From: Nitrosomonas sp. UBA6494 | GTDB taxonomy: Bacteria > Pseudomonadota > Gammaproteobacteria > Burkholderiales > Nitrosomonadaceae | NCBI GenBank assembly: GCA_002435335.1 | Contig: DJMI01000063.1 | Coordinates: forward strand, 9,006 to 34,702 | Reading direction: 5' to 3' | DNA: 25,697 nucleotides | Part shown: piece after piece, positions 1-9,400 of the stretch | Layout of the letters: each line of letters opens with the position of its first letter | Position numbering within the stretch: the first letter of the stretch is position 1 | Made by a program: the position numbers and the translations under genes | The notes under the pieces: generated by a model | The model's input: only the letters and a program-made list of their open reading frames with translations | Database searches by the model: none | What the model was told of the DNA's origin: nothing

Positions 1-720
1 GTTAAGGAAGCGGTCGACCAGGTCGGCGCCGAAGCGAGCATCGTGTTCGTACCGCCCGCATTCGCCGCGGACTCGATCATGGAAGCCGCCGACGCCGGAA
101 TCAAATACTGCGTATCGATCACCGACGGCATCCCGACGCAAGACATGATGACGGTCAAAAACTTCCTGCGCCGTTTCCCGAAAAAAGAACGCATGCTGCT
201 GACCGGCCCGAACTGCGCCGGAACCATTAGCCCGGGCCGCGCCATGCTCGGCATCATGCCCGGCCACATTTACATCCGCGGTAATGTCGGCGTGGTTGGC
301 CGCTCCGGTACGCTGGGCTATGAAGCCGCCGACCAAATGCGCGCACTCGGTATCGGTATTACCACTTCCGTCGGCATCGGCGGCGACCCGATCCCCGGCA
401 GCTCGCACCGCGACATCCTGGAACGGCTCGAACAAGACCCGGAAACCAAAGTCGCGCTGATGATCGGCGAAATCGGCGGTCCGCAAGAAGTCGAAGCCGG
501 AAGATTCGCGAAAGAAAACATGAGTAAACCGCTGGTGGCTTATATCGCTGGCTTAACGGCACCCGAAGGCCGTCGCATGGGGCACGCCGGCGCAATCATC
601 TCCTCCGCCGGAGAAAGCGCCGCCGAAAAAGTCGCGATGCTGAAGGAACTCGGCGTCACGATTTGCCCGACCCCGTCGCTGATGGGACAAACGGTCGCAG
701 AAGTGTTGGCAAAACTGTAA
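1..720 (+). CDS. sucD: Succinyl-CoA ligase (ADP-forming) alpha subunit, 5' end cut by window
   Basis: The reading frame is open from the first base and runs to a TAA, so the gene starts outside the window and about 239 codons are visible. The alpha subunit of the TCA-cycle enzyme binds CoA and carries the phosphohistidine used to make ATP from succinyl-CoA. Family landmarks are visible: the GPNCAGTISP segment, the VGVVGRSGTLGYEAADQM segment, and RRMGHAGAI, which holds the active-site histidine. The C-terminus has the usual length and ends in AEVLAKL. GC content is high, as expected for a strongly expressed core gene. sucC would be expected just upstream, outside the window. A rho-independent terminator follows directly. 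Identification is firm. Confidence 0.97.
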   Translation, partial: VKEAVDQVGAEASIVFVPPAFAADSIMEAADAGIKYCVSITDGIPTQDMMTVKNFLRRFPKKERMLLTGPNCAGTISPGRAMLGIMPGHIYIRGNVGVVGRSGTLGYEAADQMRALGIGITTSVGIGGDPIPGSSHRDILERLEQDPETKVALMIGEIGGPQEVEAGRFAKENMSKPLVAYIAGLTAPEGRRMGHAGAIISSAGESAAEKVAMLKELGVTICPTPSLMGQTVAEVLAKL

Positions 721-747
721 TTCTGTCATTGCAGTTGGCGTTAAAAT

Positions 748-779
748 AAAAACCCGGGGCTGGCGCTTCCGGGTTTTTT
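748..779 (+). terminator. Rho-independent terminator after sucD
   Basis: AAAAACCCGG (748-757) pairs with CCGGGTTTTT (769-778) around an 11-base loop, and the right arm runs into a run of six T. It lies 28 bases after the sucD stop and closes the sucCD transcript. Confidence 0.9.
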
Positions 780-837
780 GTTTTGGTGAAAATAACAAAG
801 TCAAATCACAACATTATACGTAAATATAGAACCCGAT

Positions 838-1152
838 ATGGCTAATAAATGGAACATTCCAGATTGGCTTGAAAAAGAGGTACGGGAAAGGGATAAAGCT
901 TGCGTGTATTGCGGTATTAAATTTACACCACCACAAGTGACTCGAAAGTCAGCAGCCAGCTGGGAGCACATTATTAACGACGCCACAATCATTACCCGAG
1001 AAAATATTGCCCTTTGTTGCTGCGGTTGTAATGCCAGCAAGGGACAAAAGAAGTTGTCGGTTTGGTTACAGTCAAAATACTGTTTAGCACGAGTCATCAG
1101 TATGACTACAGTTGCACCAATAGTTAAGCAGGCCCTTGACAATGAGTTGTAA
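838..1152 (+). CDS. Small HNH endonuclease-fold protein (104 aa)
   Basis: A short stand-alone HNH nuclease-type protein. The zinc knuckle CVYC (Cys22/Cys25) is followed by the catalytic-type WEHI (His44), then NIALCCCGCNASKG with Asn56 and the second cysteine pair (within residues 60-64). This order, CxxC, H, N, CxxCN.SKG, is the HNH layout. No DNA-recognition or other domain is fused to it. It is a single gene in its own AT-richer stretch between the sucD terminator and a dehydrogenase gene, with no obvious restriction, toxin or phage partner. Substrate and role cannot be told from the sequence. The ATG at 838 lacks a clear ribosome binding site but begins where similarity to the family would be expected. 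Confidence 0.85.
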   Translation: MANKWNIPDWLEKEVRERDKACVYCGIKFTPPQVTRKSAASWEHIINDATIITRENIALCCCGCNASKGQKKLSVWLQSKYCLARVISMTTVAPIVKQALDNEL

Positions 1153-1240
1153 ACACATCGAAGGGAATTAGCAATGCAAGAAAAGTTAGGCTGCCGAAGA
1201 AACCTCAACATCAAGCAGCTTTAAAACAAAGCATTAACGC

Positions 1241-2182
1241 ATGACAATCCGTTACTTATCACACTGTCAATTGCAAGCCTTGCCATTGACGACACATGAC
1301 ATCGTTGCTGGGATTGAGCATTTGTTGCTGGAAAAAAGCCGGCAACGGGCTTGGAATGCGCCGAAGGCTGTCATTACGCCGCCGGATGGGCGCTACATGA
1401 TGGCAACATTGGCGGCTGCCGACGATCCGCCGTTTCTCGCGGTCAAAGCGCTGGTATTGAATCCGGATAACCCGAAGGTTGGGTTGGCTAGTATCAACGC
1501 ATTGGTTACGTTACTCGACAGTCGTTCCGGCGTGCCGCTTGCAGTCGTCGACGGCAACTGGGTAACTGCGGTGCGCACCGCGGGATTGAGCGCTGTCGCC
1601 GCCAAACGGCTTGCGCGTCCCGATTCGTCCGTGGCTGCTTTCATCGGTTGCGGCTTACAAGCGCATAGCCATTTAAAAGCGCTGAAAGAGTTGTTTCCGT
1701 TGCAACAGATTCGCGCGTTTGGGCGCGGCCAAGCAAGCCGGAATTCGTTTTGCCGCGATGCCGAAAAAATGGGACTGACCGTGATTGCAACGCAAACCGC
1801 GCAAGAAGCGATACAGGATGCGGATGTTATCGTCACATCGGTCACTTTGTCGCCGCAATTGATTCCATTTCTGGATGCACGCTGGCTAAAACCGGGAGCA
1901 TTTGTCACCATGACCGATCTGGCTGCACCGTGGTTACATGAAACACTTTCAGCACTGGACCGCATCTTCGTCGACGACCTGGAGCAAGAAGCCAAGATGC
2001 AGAAACCGCTGGTCACCCCTGAATGGGTATGCGGCGATTTGACCGGTTTGGTGGCCGGTAATGTTGCTGGCCGTAGCCGAGACGACGAACGAACGGCGTT
2101 CGTATTCCGCGGTTTGGCATTGGGTGATCTTGCTGTGGCCGGATTGGCATATCAGATCAGCGAGAAACAATCTGCGCTGTAA
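1241..2182 (+). CDS. Ornithine cyclodeaminase / mu-crystallin family NAD(P)-dependent protein
   Basis: The 313-aa protein has the length and layout of the ornithine cyclodeaminase/mu-crystallin family. An N-terminal substrate domain carries the AVKALVLNP segment (Lys69 is the family's catalytic-type lysine). WVTAVRTAGLSAVAAKRLA is the signature arginine helix, and the Rossmann nucleotide-binding loop AAFIGCGLQAHSHLKAL has GxGxQA. Members include ornithine cyclodeaminase, delta-1-pyrroline-2-carboxylate reductase and alanine dehydrogenase, and sequence alone does not decide which. A role in amino-acid or imino-acid reduction is therefore family-level. The start ATG overlaps the end of a short open frame (see rejected items). 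The gene converges on the small membrane-protein gene with 33 bases between the stops. Confidence 0.88.
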   Translation: MTIRYLSHCQLQALPLTTHDIVAGIEHLLLEKSRQRAWNAPKAVITPPDGRYMMATLAAADDPPFLAVKALVLNPDNPKVGLASINALVTLLDSRSGVPLAVVDGNWVTAVRTAGLSAVAAKRLARPDSSVAAFIGCGLQAHSHLKALKELFPLQQIRAFGRGQASRNSFCRDAEKMGLTVIATQTAQEAIQDADVIVTSVTLSPQLIPFLDARWLKPGAFVTMTDLAAPWLHETLSALDRIFVDDLEQEAKMQKPLVTPEWVCGDLTGLVAGNVAGRSRDDERTAFVFRGLALGDLAVAGLAYQISEKQSAL

Positions 2183-2215
2183 CAGCGTTCGCAGCGTCCA
2201 AACTTCACTTTCCCG

Positions 2216-2410
2216 CTATTTTTCCTTATCAGCGCCCGACATCAGAAATTTAACCAGCAGTGCAAATACAAACGGAATCGCACTCAGTCCGGTCACCATA
2301 TAGTGCTCGGCAGTAAACTGATCACCTTCGTCCATAATGATATAGCCGAAAAAGATCATGATCGGAAACATGATGGACAATACTTGGATTAAAACTAAAA
2401 CGTTTTTCAT
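2216..2410 (-). CDS. Small two-helix membrane protein (64 aa), unknown function
   Basis: I chose the ATG at 2410 (MKNVLVLIQ...) over an upstream in-frame TTG at 2449, because only the ATG puts a hydrophobic helix at the N-terminus. Helix 1 covers about residues 3-25 (LIQVLSIMFPIMIFFGYIIM). A short polar, acidic loop (DEGDQFTAEHY) follows, then helix 2 at about 36-56, and a charged tail ending SGADKEK. No family is recognised. It is divergent from ilvA across a 93-bp gap. Coding support comes from the sharp hydrophobic/polar pattern and a single clean frame; no strong ribosome binding site is visible. Confidence 0.65.
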   Translation of the reverse strand: MKNVLVLIQVLSIMFPIMIFFGYIIMDEGDQFTAEHYMVTGLSAIPFVFALLVKFLMSGADKEK

Positions 2411-2432
2411 CGGTAAAAAATTTTCTAGGTTA

Positions 2433-2438
2433 TATAAT
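2433..2438 (+). promoter_or_regulatory. Candidate -10 box (TATAAT) in the divergent gap before ilvA
   Basis: A perfect TATAAT lies 65 bases before the ilvA start, inside the 93-bp gap shared with the divergent small membrane-protein gene. No convincing -35 box sits 16-18 bases upstream, so this is a weak promoter call. The ilvA start itself has no good Shine-Dalgarno sequence. Confidence 0.3.
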
Positions 2439-2503
2439 ACGCGCTTCAAATTACATGATCTTTATAGGTCAAGTCAAACAATTGCCTAATCGCCTCCTCC
2501 ATC

Positions 2504-4015
2504 ATGAAAAACAATTATCTTGAAAGAATACTCACCGCACAGGTGTACGATGTCGCGATCCAAAGCCCGCTGGATCCGGTCGTCAATCTATCGGAGCGCA
2601 TTCACAATCAAGTGTTGTTAAAACGGGAAGATTTGCAGCAGGTTTTTTCCTTTAAGCTCCGCGGCGCCTACAACAAAATGATCAAACTGGCGCCCGCGGT
2701 GCGCAATCGCGGCGTAATCGCCGCTTCTGCCGGGAATCATGCACAAGGAGTCGCATTGGCCGCCAAACGGTTGAATTGCTCGGCCACTATCGTCATGCCG
2801 GTAACTACGCCGCAAATCAAGGTGAACGCGGTGATGAGTCATGGCGCAACGGTGGCTTTGCACGGCGATTCTTATAACGAGGCTTACGAACATGCCGTCA
2901 CATTGGCAAAACAAGAGCAAGCTACATTTGTGCATCCTTACGATGACCCCGATGTCATTGCCGGACAAGGTACCATCGGCATGGAAATTTTGCGTCAGCA
3001 TACCGGCGCCATTCACGCCATTTTCGTACCCATCGGCGGCGGCGGATTGATCGCCGGGGTGGCCGCGTATGTGAAGCGCTTGTATCCGAAGATTAAGATT
3101 ATCGGCGTCGAACCGGTCGATGCGGATGCCATGTACCGTTCGCTACAAAGTGGTCGTCGCGTCAAGCTGGCGCAAGTCGGCCTGTTTGCCGACGGTGTCG
3201 CAGTACGGCATGTCGGCAAGGAAACCTTTCGCTTGTGCCGTGAGCTGGTCGACGAGGTGATTCTGGTCGATACCGATGCCATTTGCGCCGCAATCAAAGA
3301 TGTATTCGAAGATACGCGCACCATCCTGGAACCTTCCGGAGCGCTTTCGATCGCTGGCGTCAAAGCATATGTCGCACGTGAAAAAATACAACATAAAACG
3401 CTGATTGCCATTGCATCGGGTGCCAATATGAATTTCGACCGCCTGCGGCATATCTCGGAGCGCGCAGAAATCGGTGAGCAGCGTGAAGCGGTCATGTCGG
3501 TGACGATTCCGGAGCAACCCGGCAGTTTCAAGAAATTCTGTAATTTGTTGGGCACAAAAAGCATTACAGAATTCAATTATCGCTATTCCGATCCGAAAGT
3601 GGCGCATGTTTTCGTCGGCGTATCGGTACGCAATCAGGAAGAAACACGAAAATTGATCGCCGAATTAAAACAGAGCGGCCTAGCCACCGAGGATATGAGC
3701 AATAACGAAATGGCCAAACTGCACATCCGCCATTTGGTCGGTGGCCGGGCGCAGGCAGTGCAAAATGAAATTCTGTACCGCTTCGAATTCCCGGATCGCC
3801 CAGGTGCATTGATGAATTTTCTCAACAACATGAGCCACAACTGGAATATCAGCTTGTTTCATTATCGCAATCACGGCGCGGATTACGGTCGTGTACTGAT
3901 CGGCATTCAGGTGCCTCCGGACGAAAAATCCGATTTCAAAGCTTTCCTGAACCAACTGGGTTATCGCTATTGGGACGAAACCAAAAATCCGGCATATAAA
4001 CTGTTCTTGGCGTAA
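2504..4015 (+). CDS. ilvA: Threonine ammonia-lyase, biosynthetic (threonine deaminase)
   Basis: This PLP enzyme converts threonine to 2-oxobutanoate and ammonia, the first committed step of isoleucine synthesis. The 503-aa length fits the long, allosteric biosynthetic type. Visible landmarks are Lys51 in VFSFKLRGAYNKM (the PLP Schiff-base lysine), the SAGNHAQGVA segment, and the phosphate-binding loop PIGGGGLIAG. Two C-terminal ACT-like regulatory repeats follow: VTIPEQPGSFKKFCNLLG (from about residue 330) and FEFPDRPGALMNFLNNM (from about 425). These repeats normally sense isoleucine and valine. The gene stands alone, with a divergent small gene upstream and a MITE-like repeat just after the stop. 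The start ATG is fixed by normal family length rather than by a ribosome binding site. Confidence 0.97.
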   Translation: MKNNYLERILTAQVYDVAIQSPLDPVVNLSERIHNQVLLKREDLQQVFSFKLRGAYNKMIKLAPAVRNRGVIAASAGNHAQGVALAAKRLNCSATIVMPVTTPQIKVNAVMSHGATVALHGDSYNEAYEHAVTLAKQEQATFVHPYDDPDVIAGQGTIGMEILRQHTGAIHAIFVPIGGGGLIAGVAAYVKRLYPKIKIIGVEPVDADAMYRSLQSGRRVKLAQVGLFADGVAVRHVGKETFRLCRELVDEVILVDTDAICAAIKDVFEDTRTILEPSGALSIAGVKAYVAREKIQHKTLIAIASGANMNFDRLRHISERAEIGEQREAVMSVTIPEQPGSFKKFCNLLGTKSITEFNYRYSDPKVAHVFVGVSVRNQEETRKLIAELKQSGLATEDMSNNEMAKLHIRHLVGGRAQAVQNEILYRFEFPDRPGALMNFLNNMSHNWNISLFHYRNHGADYGRVLIGIQVPPDEKSDFKAFLNQLGYRYWDETKNPAYKLFLA

Positions 4016-4033
4016 ACTGCCGTCATATCCTTG

Positions 4034-4185
4034 CTAAGGCAACGCTGATTTAATTCGGCGAACGAGAGGAAGCATGAGGCGCACAGAACGCAACAGCCGA
4101 GACATATCAACAAGATAGGCGAGGATGCGAGTACCGCGCAACGAAGTGATTCGCTCGTGTAGTCAATTAATCAGCGTTTCCCTAA
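4034..4185. repeat. MITE-like element, 152 bp, imperfect terminal inverted repeats
   Basis: The left end CTAAGGCAACGCTGATT (4034-4050) matches the reverse complement of the right end (4169-4185), TTAGGGAAACGCTGATT, at 14 of 17 positions. The match continues inward as TAATT versus AATT with one base gap. The interior has no open frame of note. Size, inverted ends and position between two unrelated genes fit a non-autonomous mobile repeat. No clear target duplication can be fixed. It lies between the ilvA stop and pilJ and may carry stops or promoters affecting pilJ. Confidence 0.7.
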
Positions 4186-4312
4186 TTAGGCTGATTTTCC
4201 TGGTCTTATTCTGTTTTAGCACAAACTCCTAAACAGTTAAGCTATACAATCAAAGTAAAGTTCGGTATTAACAGACGGCTATCATCGGCTGTTAGTCGTT
4301 TTAGCGCATGCT

Positions 4313-4317
4313 GGAGG
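4313..4317 (+). promoter_or_regulatory. Ribosome binding site deciding the pilJ start
   Basis: GGAGG ends five bases before the ATG at 4323. It rules out the earlier in-frame ATG at 4308, which would place the start upstream of this site. Confidence 0.75.
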
Positions 4318-4322
4318 AAGCA

Positions 4323-6431
4323 ATGGAAAAAGATTTTTCTAAATTCGAATTGACATCCGGTTTGATTTCCGCCGGAAAGAAATTGCCGGTTGCCACGCCA
4401 TCGGTCAAGAAAAATCTTCTCCCAAAAACCTCCGTATTCAATAACAGCGTATTGCTGGGTATCGCCGTACTGTTTTTTGTCGTGCTGCTTTTGGCAGCGC
4501 TTGTCTGGAGTGTTCACCATGCGCGTCACCGTGCGACGCAACCGGAACTGCTGGCACAATTGCAAATGCATCATGCGCGCTTAACCAATGCGGCGCAGCA
4601 AATTATGCGAGGCGATGGCGAAGCTTTCACGTCATTACAAGATCATGATCACCTGATCAACCAGGAAGTCACACTTTTGCTGCAAGGAGGGACTTATCGC
4701 AACGGACTGACCGTCCCTGCCGCCAATCGCGCACTTTTGTCCAGTCTGGAGGAATATCACGGTAAGTTGCGGCAACAGGAGAAAAAAATCCACCTGATTC
4801 TGAGTCAGCAACAATCCTTAGTATTGCTCAACAACAGCATCAAAGGCATTGCTGTTACCCAGAATCAATTGAACAGACGCACTGAAGAATTGATCGGTTA
4901 TATGGCGCAATCGGGCAATTTGGCGCAAGAAATGCGTGCGGTGGAAGTGATCAAACTCCATGCGCGCGCGATCGCCAAAAACATTCGGTCGATGTTGCCG
5001 CTCGATACGCCGTTGGCCGAAATTACGCAACAATTGATCCAAGACCAGGCACAAATTTCCGCCATGACGCAAACACTGCGGCAAGGCTATAGCGGCCTAG
5101 GTGCGGCATCCGGTAAAGATGAAACAATCCAGGATTTGCTCTCGCACATTTATGCGCTAGTGGAAAAATTCGACCATCACCTGCATACCGTGCAAAAGGA
5201 AATTCCGGTGTTATTTGCACTGCAACCGATCATTGAGGACATTATCGACAGCAATGAAACCGCATTAGCGCATCTCGATACGGTTGATGCTGAGATTCAG
5301 CAATCCATCGATCACGATGCCTTTTTATTCGATCTATTGGTTTATTTGCTGGGTACTGCAACAATCGCCGCTCTCATTCTGCTGATTCGTTCGATACGGC
5401 GCAATGCGCAATACCAGGATTGGATCAATCGCAATGAGATGCAAAAAACACAGAAAGCAATCGTAATGCTGCTTGATGATATGAAAAGAATCGCCGACGG
5501 CGATCTGACAGTGCGCACGGATATAACCAACAGCACTACCGGCGCGATTGCAGATGCGATCAATTGTACCATTGAGGAATTGCACACCCTGGTCGAACAG
5601 GTCAATCAAGCCACAGCACTGGTGGTCAAAGCGTCCAATCAGGCACAGCAAGTGTCATCGGGACTGATGACCGCATCGCAACATCAAACCGAGAAAATCG
5701 AACAAACCACCATCGCGGTGCTGGGCATGACCGAATCGATCAGCGAGATTTCCGACATGGCGACGGAATCAGCCAGAGTCGCCAAGCAATCGCTGGCTGC
5801 TGCGGAAAAAGGTGCCACTGCGGTGCGAGAAACCATCGCAGGAATGAACGATATTCGAACCTATATCCAAGACACATCGAAACGCATTAAACGCCTGGGG
5901 GAAAGCTCACAAGAAATCGGCGAAATCGTTGCGCTGATTTCCGATATTACCGAACAAACCAACGTGCTGGCCTTGAATGCCGCATTGCAAGCGACGGCAG
6001 CTGGAGAAACAGGGCATGGTTTTACCGTCATCGCACAAGAAATTCAGCGCTTAGCCGAGCGCTCCACCGAGGCCAGCAAACAAATCAGTGAACTGATTAA
6101 AACCATCCAAGGCGATACTCAAGACGCCATTGCAGCAATGGAAAGAAGTACGCTGGGCGTGGCCAAAGGCGCCAAACGCTCCGACGCTGCTGGTCGTACT
6201 TTGGAAGAAATCGAACAAGTATCGAAACAACTCGCCCAATTGGTTTCCACGATTTTTGACGTTACTACCAATCAAACACGCGCTGCCCACAAGGTAGTTG
6301 CCAATATGGAAGAAATTCTTCATATTACAAGGCAAAATGCGGAAGGAACCTTGAAAACCGCTGGATCGATCAAACAAATCGCCGGGTTCGCTTCCGAACT
6401 CAAGGCATCGGTATCCAATTTCAAAGTATAA
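4323..6431 (+). CDS. pilJ: Twitching-motility methyl-accepting chemotaxis protein PilJ
   Basis: A 702-aa membrane receptor of the Pil-Chp chemosensory system, which controls type IV pili. The order is: cytoplasmic N-terminus; TM1 about residues 42-64 (VLLGIAVLFFVVLLLAALVW); a long helical periplasmic sensor; TM2 about 335-356; a HAMP-like segment (MKRIADGDLTVRTD); then a methyl-accepting signalling coiled coil. The hairpin tip reads ISDITEQTNVLALNAALQ, then ATAAGETGHGFTVIAQEIQ. Most chemoreceptors have GRGF where this has GHGF, and an alanine-rich AARAGE-type stretch where this has ATAAGE; these are substitutions in a normally conserved region. chpA starts 33 bases downstream, probably in the same transcript. 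The usual pilG, pilH and pilI are not in front; ilvA and a MITE-like repeat are there instead. Confidence 0.92.
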   Translation: MEKDFSKFELTSGLISAGKKLPVATPSVKKNLLPKTSVFNNSVLLGIAVLFFVVLLLAALVWSVHHARHRATQPELLAQLQMHHARLTNAAQQIMRGDGEAFTSLQDHDHLINQEVTLLLQGGTYRNGLTVPAANRALLSSLEEYHGKLRQQEKKIHLILSQQQSLVLLNNSIKGIAVTQNQLNRRTEELIGYMAQSGNLAQEMRAVEVIKLHARAIAKNIRSMLPLDTPLAEITQQLIQDQAQISAMTQTLRQGYSGLGAASGKDETIQDLLSHIYALVEKFDHHLHTVQKEIPVLFALQPIIEDIIDSNETALAHLDTVDAEIQQSIDHDAFLFDLLVYLLGTATIAALILLIRSIRRNAQYQDWINRNEMQKTQKAIVMLLDDMKRIADGDLTVRTDITNSTTGAIADAINCTIEELHTLVEQVNQATALVVKASNQAQQVSSGLMTASQHQTEKIEQTTIAVLGMTESISEISDMATESARVAKQSLAAAEKGATAVRETIAGMNDIRTYIQDTSKRIKRLGESSQEIGEIVALISDITEQTNVLALNAALQATAAGETGHGFTVIAQEIQRLAERSTEASKQISELIKTIQGDTQDAIAAMERSTLGVAKGAKRSDAAGRTLEEIEQVSKQLAQLVSTIFDVTTNQTRAAHKVVANMEEILHITRQNAEGTLKTAGSIKQIAGFASELKASVSNFKV

Positions 6432-6464
6432 CCCGTCACCTCTTTGTTACTGTACTAAACCGTC

Positions 6465-9400
6465 ATGAACGCTCAAACCAAATTAAACATATCTTCGATC
6501 ATCGGTATTAAGGATGGTGTGGACCAGGTATTTGCTTTGATCGATCAAAATCTGGAGGTTTATTGCCAACATCCCGATAACGACAAGTTCATCAAAGATT
6601 GCCGCAACTACATCCATCAACTGGACGGTTTGCTGCAAATGCTGAATTTGACCAGCATCACCATCGTCACGGAAAAAATGGAACAAGTGATCGATGCGTT
6701 GATCATGAAGCAAATTCAACCCGATGCCACCATCATCAACGCGCTGAAGCAATCCACCAAATCACTGCTGTTCTATTTGAATGAACTCATCGACGGCGCC
6801 GAGGAAAATCCGCTGCGTTTGTATCCCACATATCGCACTTTGATGCAGGCATATGGCTTTGAGAACGCGCCTGAAAGCGATTTGTTTTTCCCGCGCTTAA
6901 CGGCTGAACCGTCGTTTAAAGCACAGGCCAAGCATATCGATGCATTATCCGCCGTAACCTTAGCCAAACAATTGGGAGCCGAATTTCAGGCAGGCTTGCT
7001 GCAATGGTTACGCGATGCATCCAAACCCGAAGGCTTACAGCAAATGACTGCTGTGGTGAATCAAATCGAAACATTTCCCGGAACGACGGAACAACGTGAA
7101 TTTTGGTGGGTAGCTGCCGGTTTTCTGGAAGATTTGCTGCAACAGGACGGCAATGAAATCGATGTCTCAGTCCGGCGCTTATGCGGAAAAATAGAGCAAA
7201 CCATCCGCCATCTTAGCACCGGAACGCTGAAAAACACGTCCGTACTGATGCGCGAATTGCTGTATCACATCGCCAATAGCGAAGTGACGGGGCAGCGTAT
7301 TGACGACATCAAGCGCAGCTATGCATGGCCGGGACAGGCTAACAATGCGCTGACTTTCGAACAATCGGAAGCGCTGAATCCCATTCTGGAACGCTTGCGT
7401 AGCACCTTGATGCAGACCAACGATATTTGGCGCGAATATTGTGCCGGGCAAGAAGACAGCTTGACTTCATTGTCCGAATACGTCGATTGGCTTTGTCTGC
7501 AGGCCAATCAAACCGAATGTGCACCGCTGATCAAATTGATCGAGGCGATCGGCAATACCGTCACTTACTTGCATGCACAGCCGCATGACATGAGTGAAGA
7601 ATTGGCAATGGAAATGGCGTCAGCACTGCTATTGATCGAAAGCATCATCGACGATTTCAATAAACTGTCACCCGATCTGCCAGAGCAAGTCGACAATGTT
7701 GTATCGCGTTTGCTTGGCATAGCTGCCAAAGATGTCGCGATAAGCGAGCTGCCGGCTGCACCGTCATTTGACACGATAGCGAGCAAAACACAAGAAAAAG
7801 AATTACTGAATCAGGTGTGCCAGGAAATTTTGCTCGATTTGGGACAAATCGAGCACATATTGGATCAATCCTTTTTTGAACCTGGACTACGTTCCGAGCT
7901 TTCACGACTACCGGGATTGATCAAACAAGTATCCGGTGCGTTGGTCATGTTGATGCTTGATCAGGCAAATACTTTGCTGGGATATTGTAAGAATCTGATC
8001 GATAAGCTTTCTATTCCGGGTTACGACATCGTCGAGTCGGAACAAATCCTGCTTGTCGACGGATTGAGCAGCTTGGGATATTTTGTTGAAGCCTACCGAA
8101 GCGGCAGACCGGACAGCCATCAGATTGTCGACGAAGCATTGGCATTATTTCAGATTACCACTTCGCCGCAACAAACCGAGACAACAGCACCGATCGCCGC
8201 AAGTACGCCAGTCGTTGACACGATACAAGAGTCAATTCCGGCATTATCGACTACCGATGCACCTGCCGTTGACGTCGAATTACTCGATGTCTACCTAGAA
8301 GAAGCCGTTCTGGTACTTGACGAGATCGCAACGCATTTGCAGCATTGTCGTATCAATGCGGCGAATCGCACCTCACTGATCGAGCTGCGTCGCGGTTTTC
8401 ACACACTCAAAGGCAGCGGTCGCATGGTCAAGCTCGATGACATAAGCGAAGTTGCATGGCACATGGAACAAGCGTTGACGCTCTGTGTGAGCAACAAAAC
8501 CGAAGCATCCGAAGCATTGCTGGAACTGATCGGCCATGTCCACCTGGCTTATGCCGAATGGTGCGAAGCGCTGCGAACACATGGCGGCGTCGAAGTCGAA
8601 GCCGAAGCCGCAGAATTGATACAAAGAGCAAAAGCGCTGCTTGTTAAAAAACCGGTTGCTGCAGTAAAACCGCAACGCGACTCCCAAACCCGGGTTGCAG
8701 CAGTCGCCGAAACCAAAAAAGATACCGCAACAGCCGAGTCCCAGCTTGCACCTCAACTCATACCGCATATACCGCCAAGTACGGCAAGTATCGAAACCAA
8801 TGTCATCAACCCGGAATTGCTGCAAGCATTTCTGGAGGAAACACACGACATTGTTCCGCAAATCGGTGGAAGATTGCGCGGTTGGCGCATTTTGCCACAG
8901 GATGACGATATTCATCGTGCGATAATGCGGTTACTGCACACGTTAAAGGGCAGCGCCCGGATGGCCGGTGCAGCTCACTTAGGGGAGTTGATTCACGCCA
9001 TGGAAAGCCATGTTGAAACGGCCTTCCGTGACCGCAACATTTCCGTTGCGGCACTGGATCAATTGGAAAGTGAATTTGACGCCATCAGTGCTGTGATTGA
9101 ACAGTTGCAACAGAGTCAACCTAGCGTATTCGAGTCGGTACAGGATGATTTCGAACCGATTCAAGTACTGACCGAAAAAGTCGAATCGCCGCAAACAAAA
9201 ACATTACTGCGCATCAACTCCGAATTGATCGACCGTCTGGTCAATGATTCCGGCGAGGCCAACATGCTGCGCTCGAAAATAGAAGCCCAGCTCAACAATT
9301 TCAAACAATCGTTGCAAGATCTGACTGAGAGTACACACCGGTTGCACGATCAATTGCGCGAAGTGGAAATTCAAGCGGAAACGCAAATGCAATCGCACCT

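Noticed and set aside
1149..1244. A 31-codon open frame (…RKVRLPKKPQHQAALKQS…) between the HNH gene and the dehydrogenase, overlapping the latter's ATG.
   Set aside because: It has no start codon with a ribosome binding site and no recognised family. It may be a frameshifted tail of the HNH gene, but that cannot be shown from one sequence.
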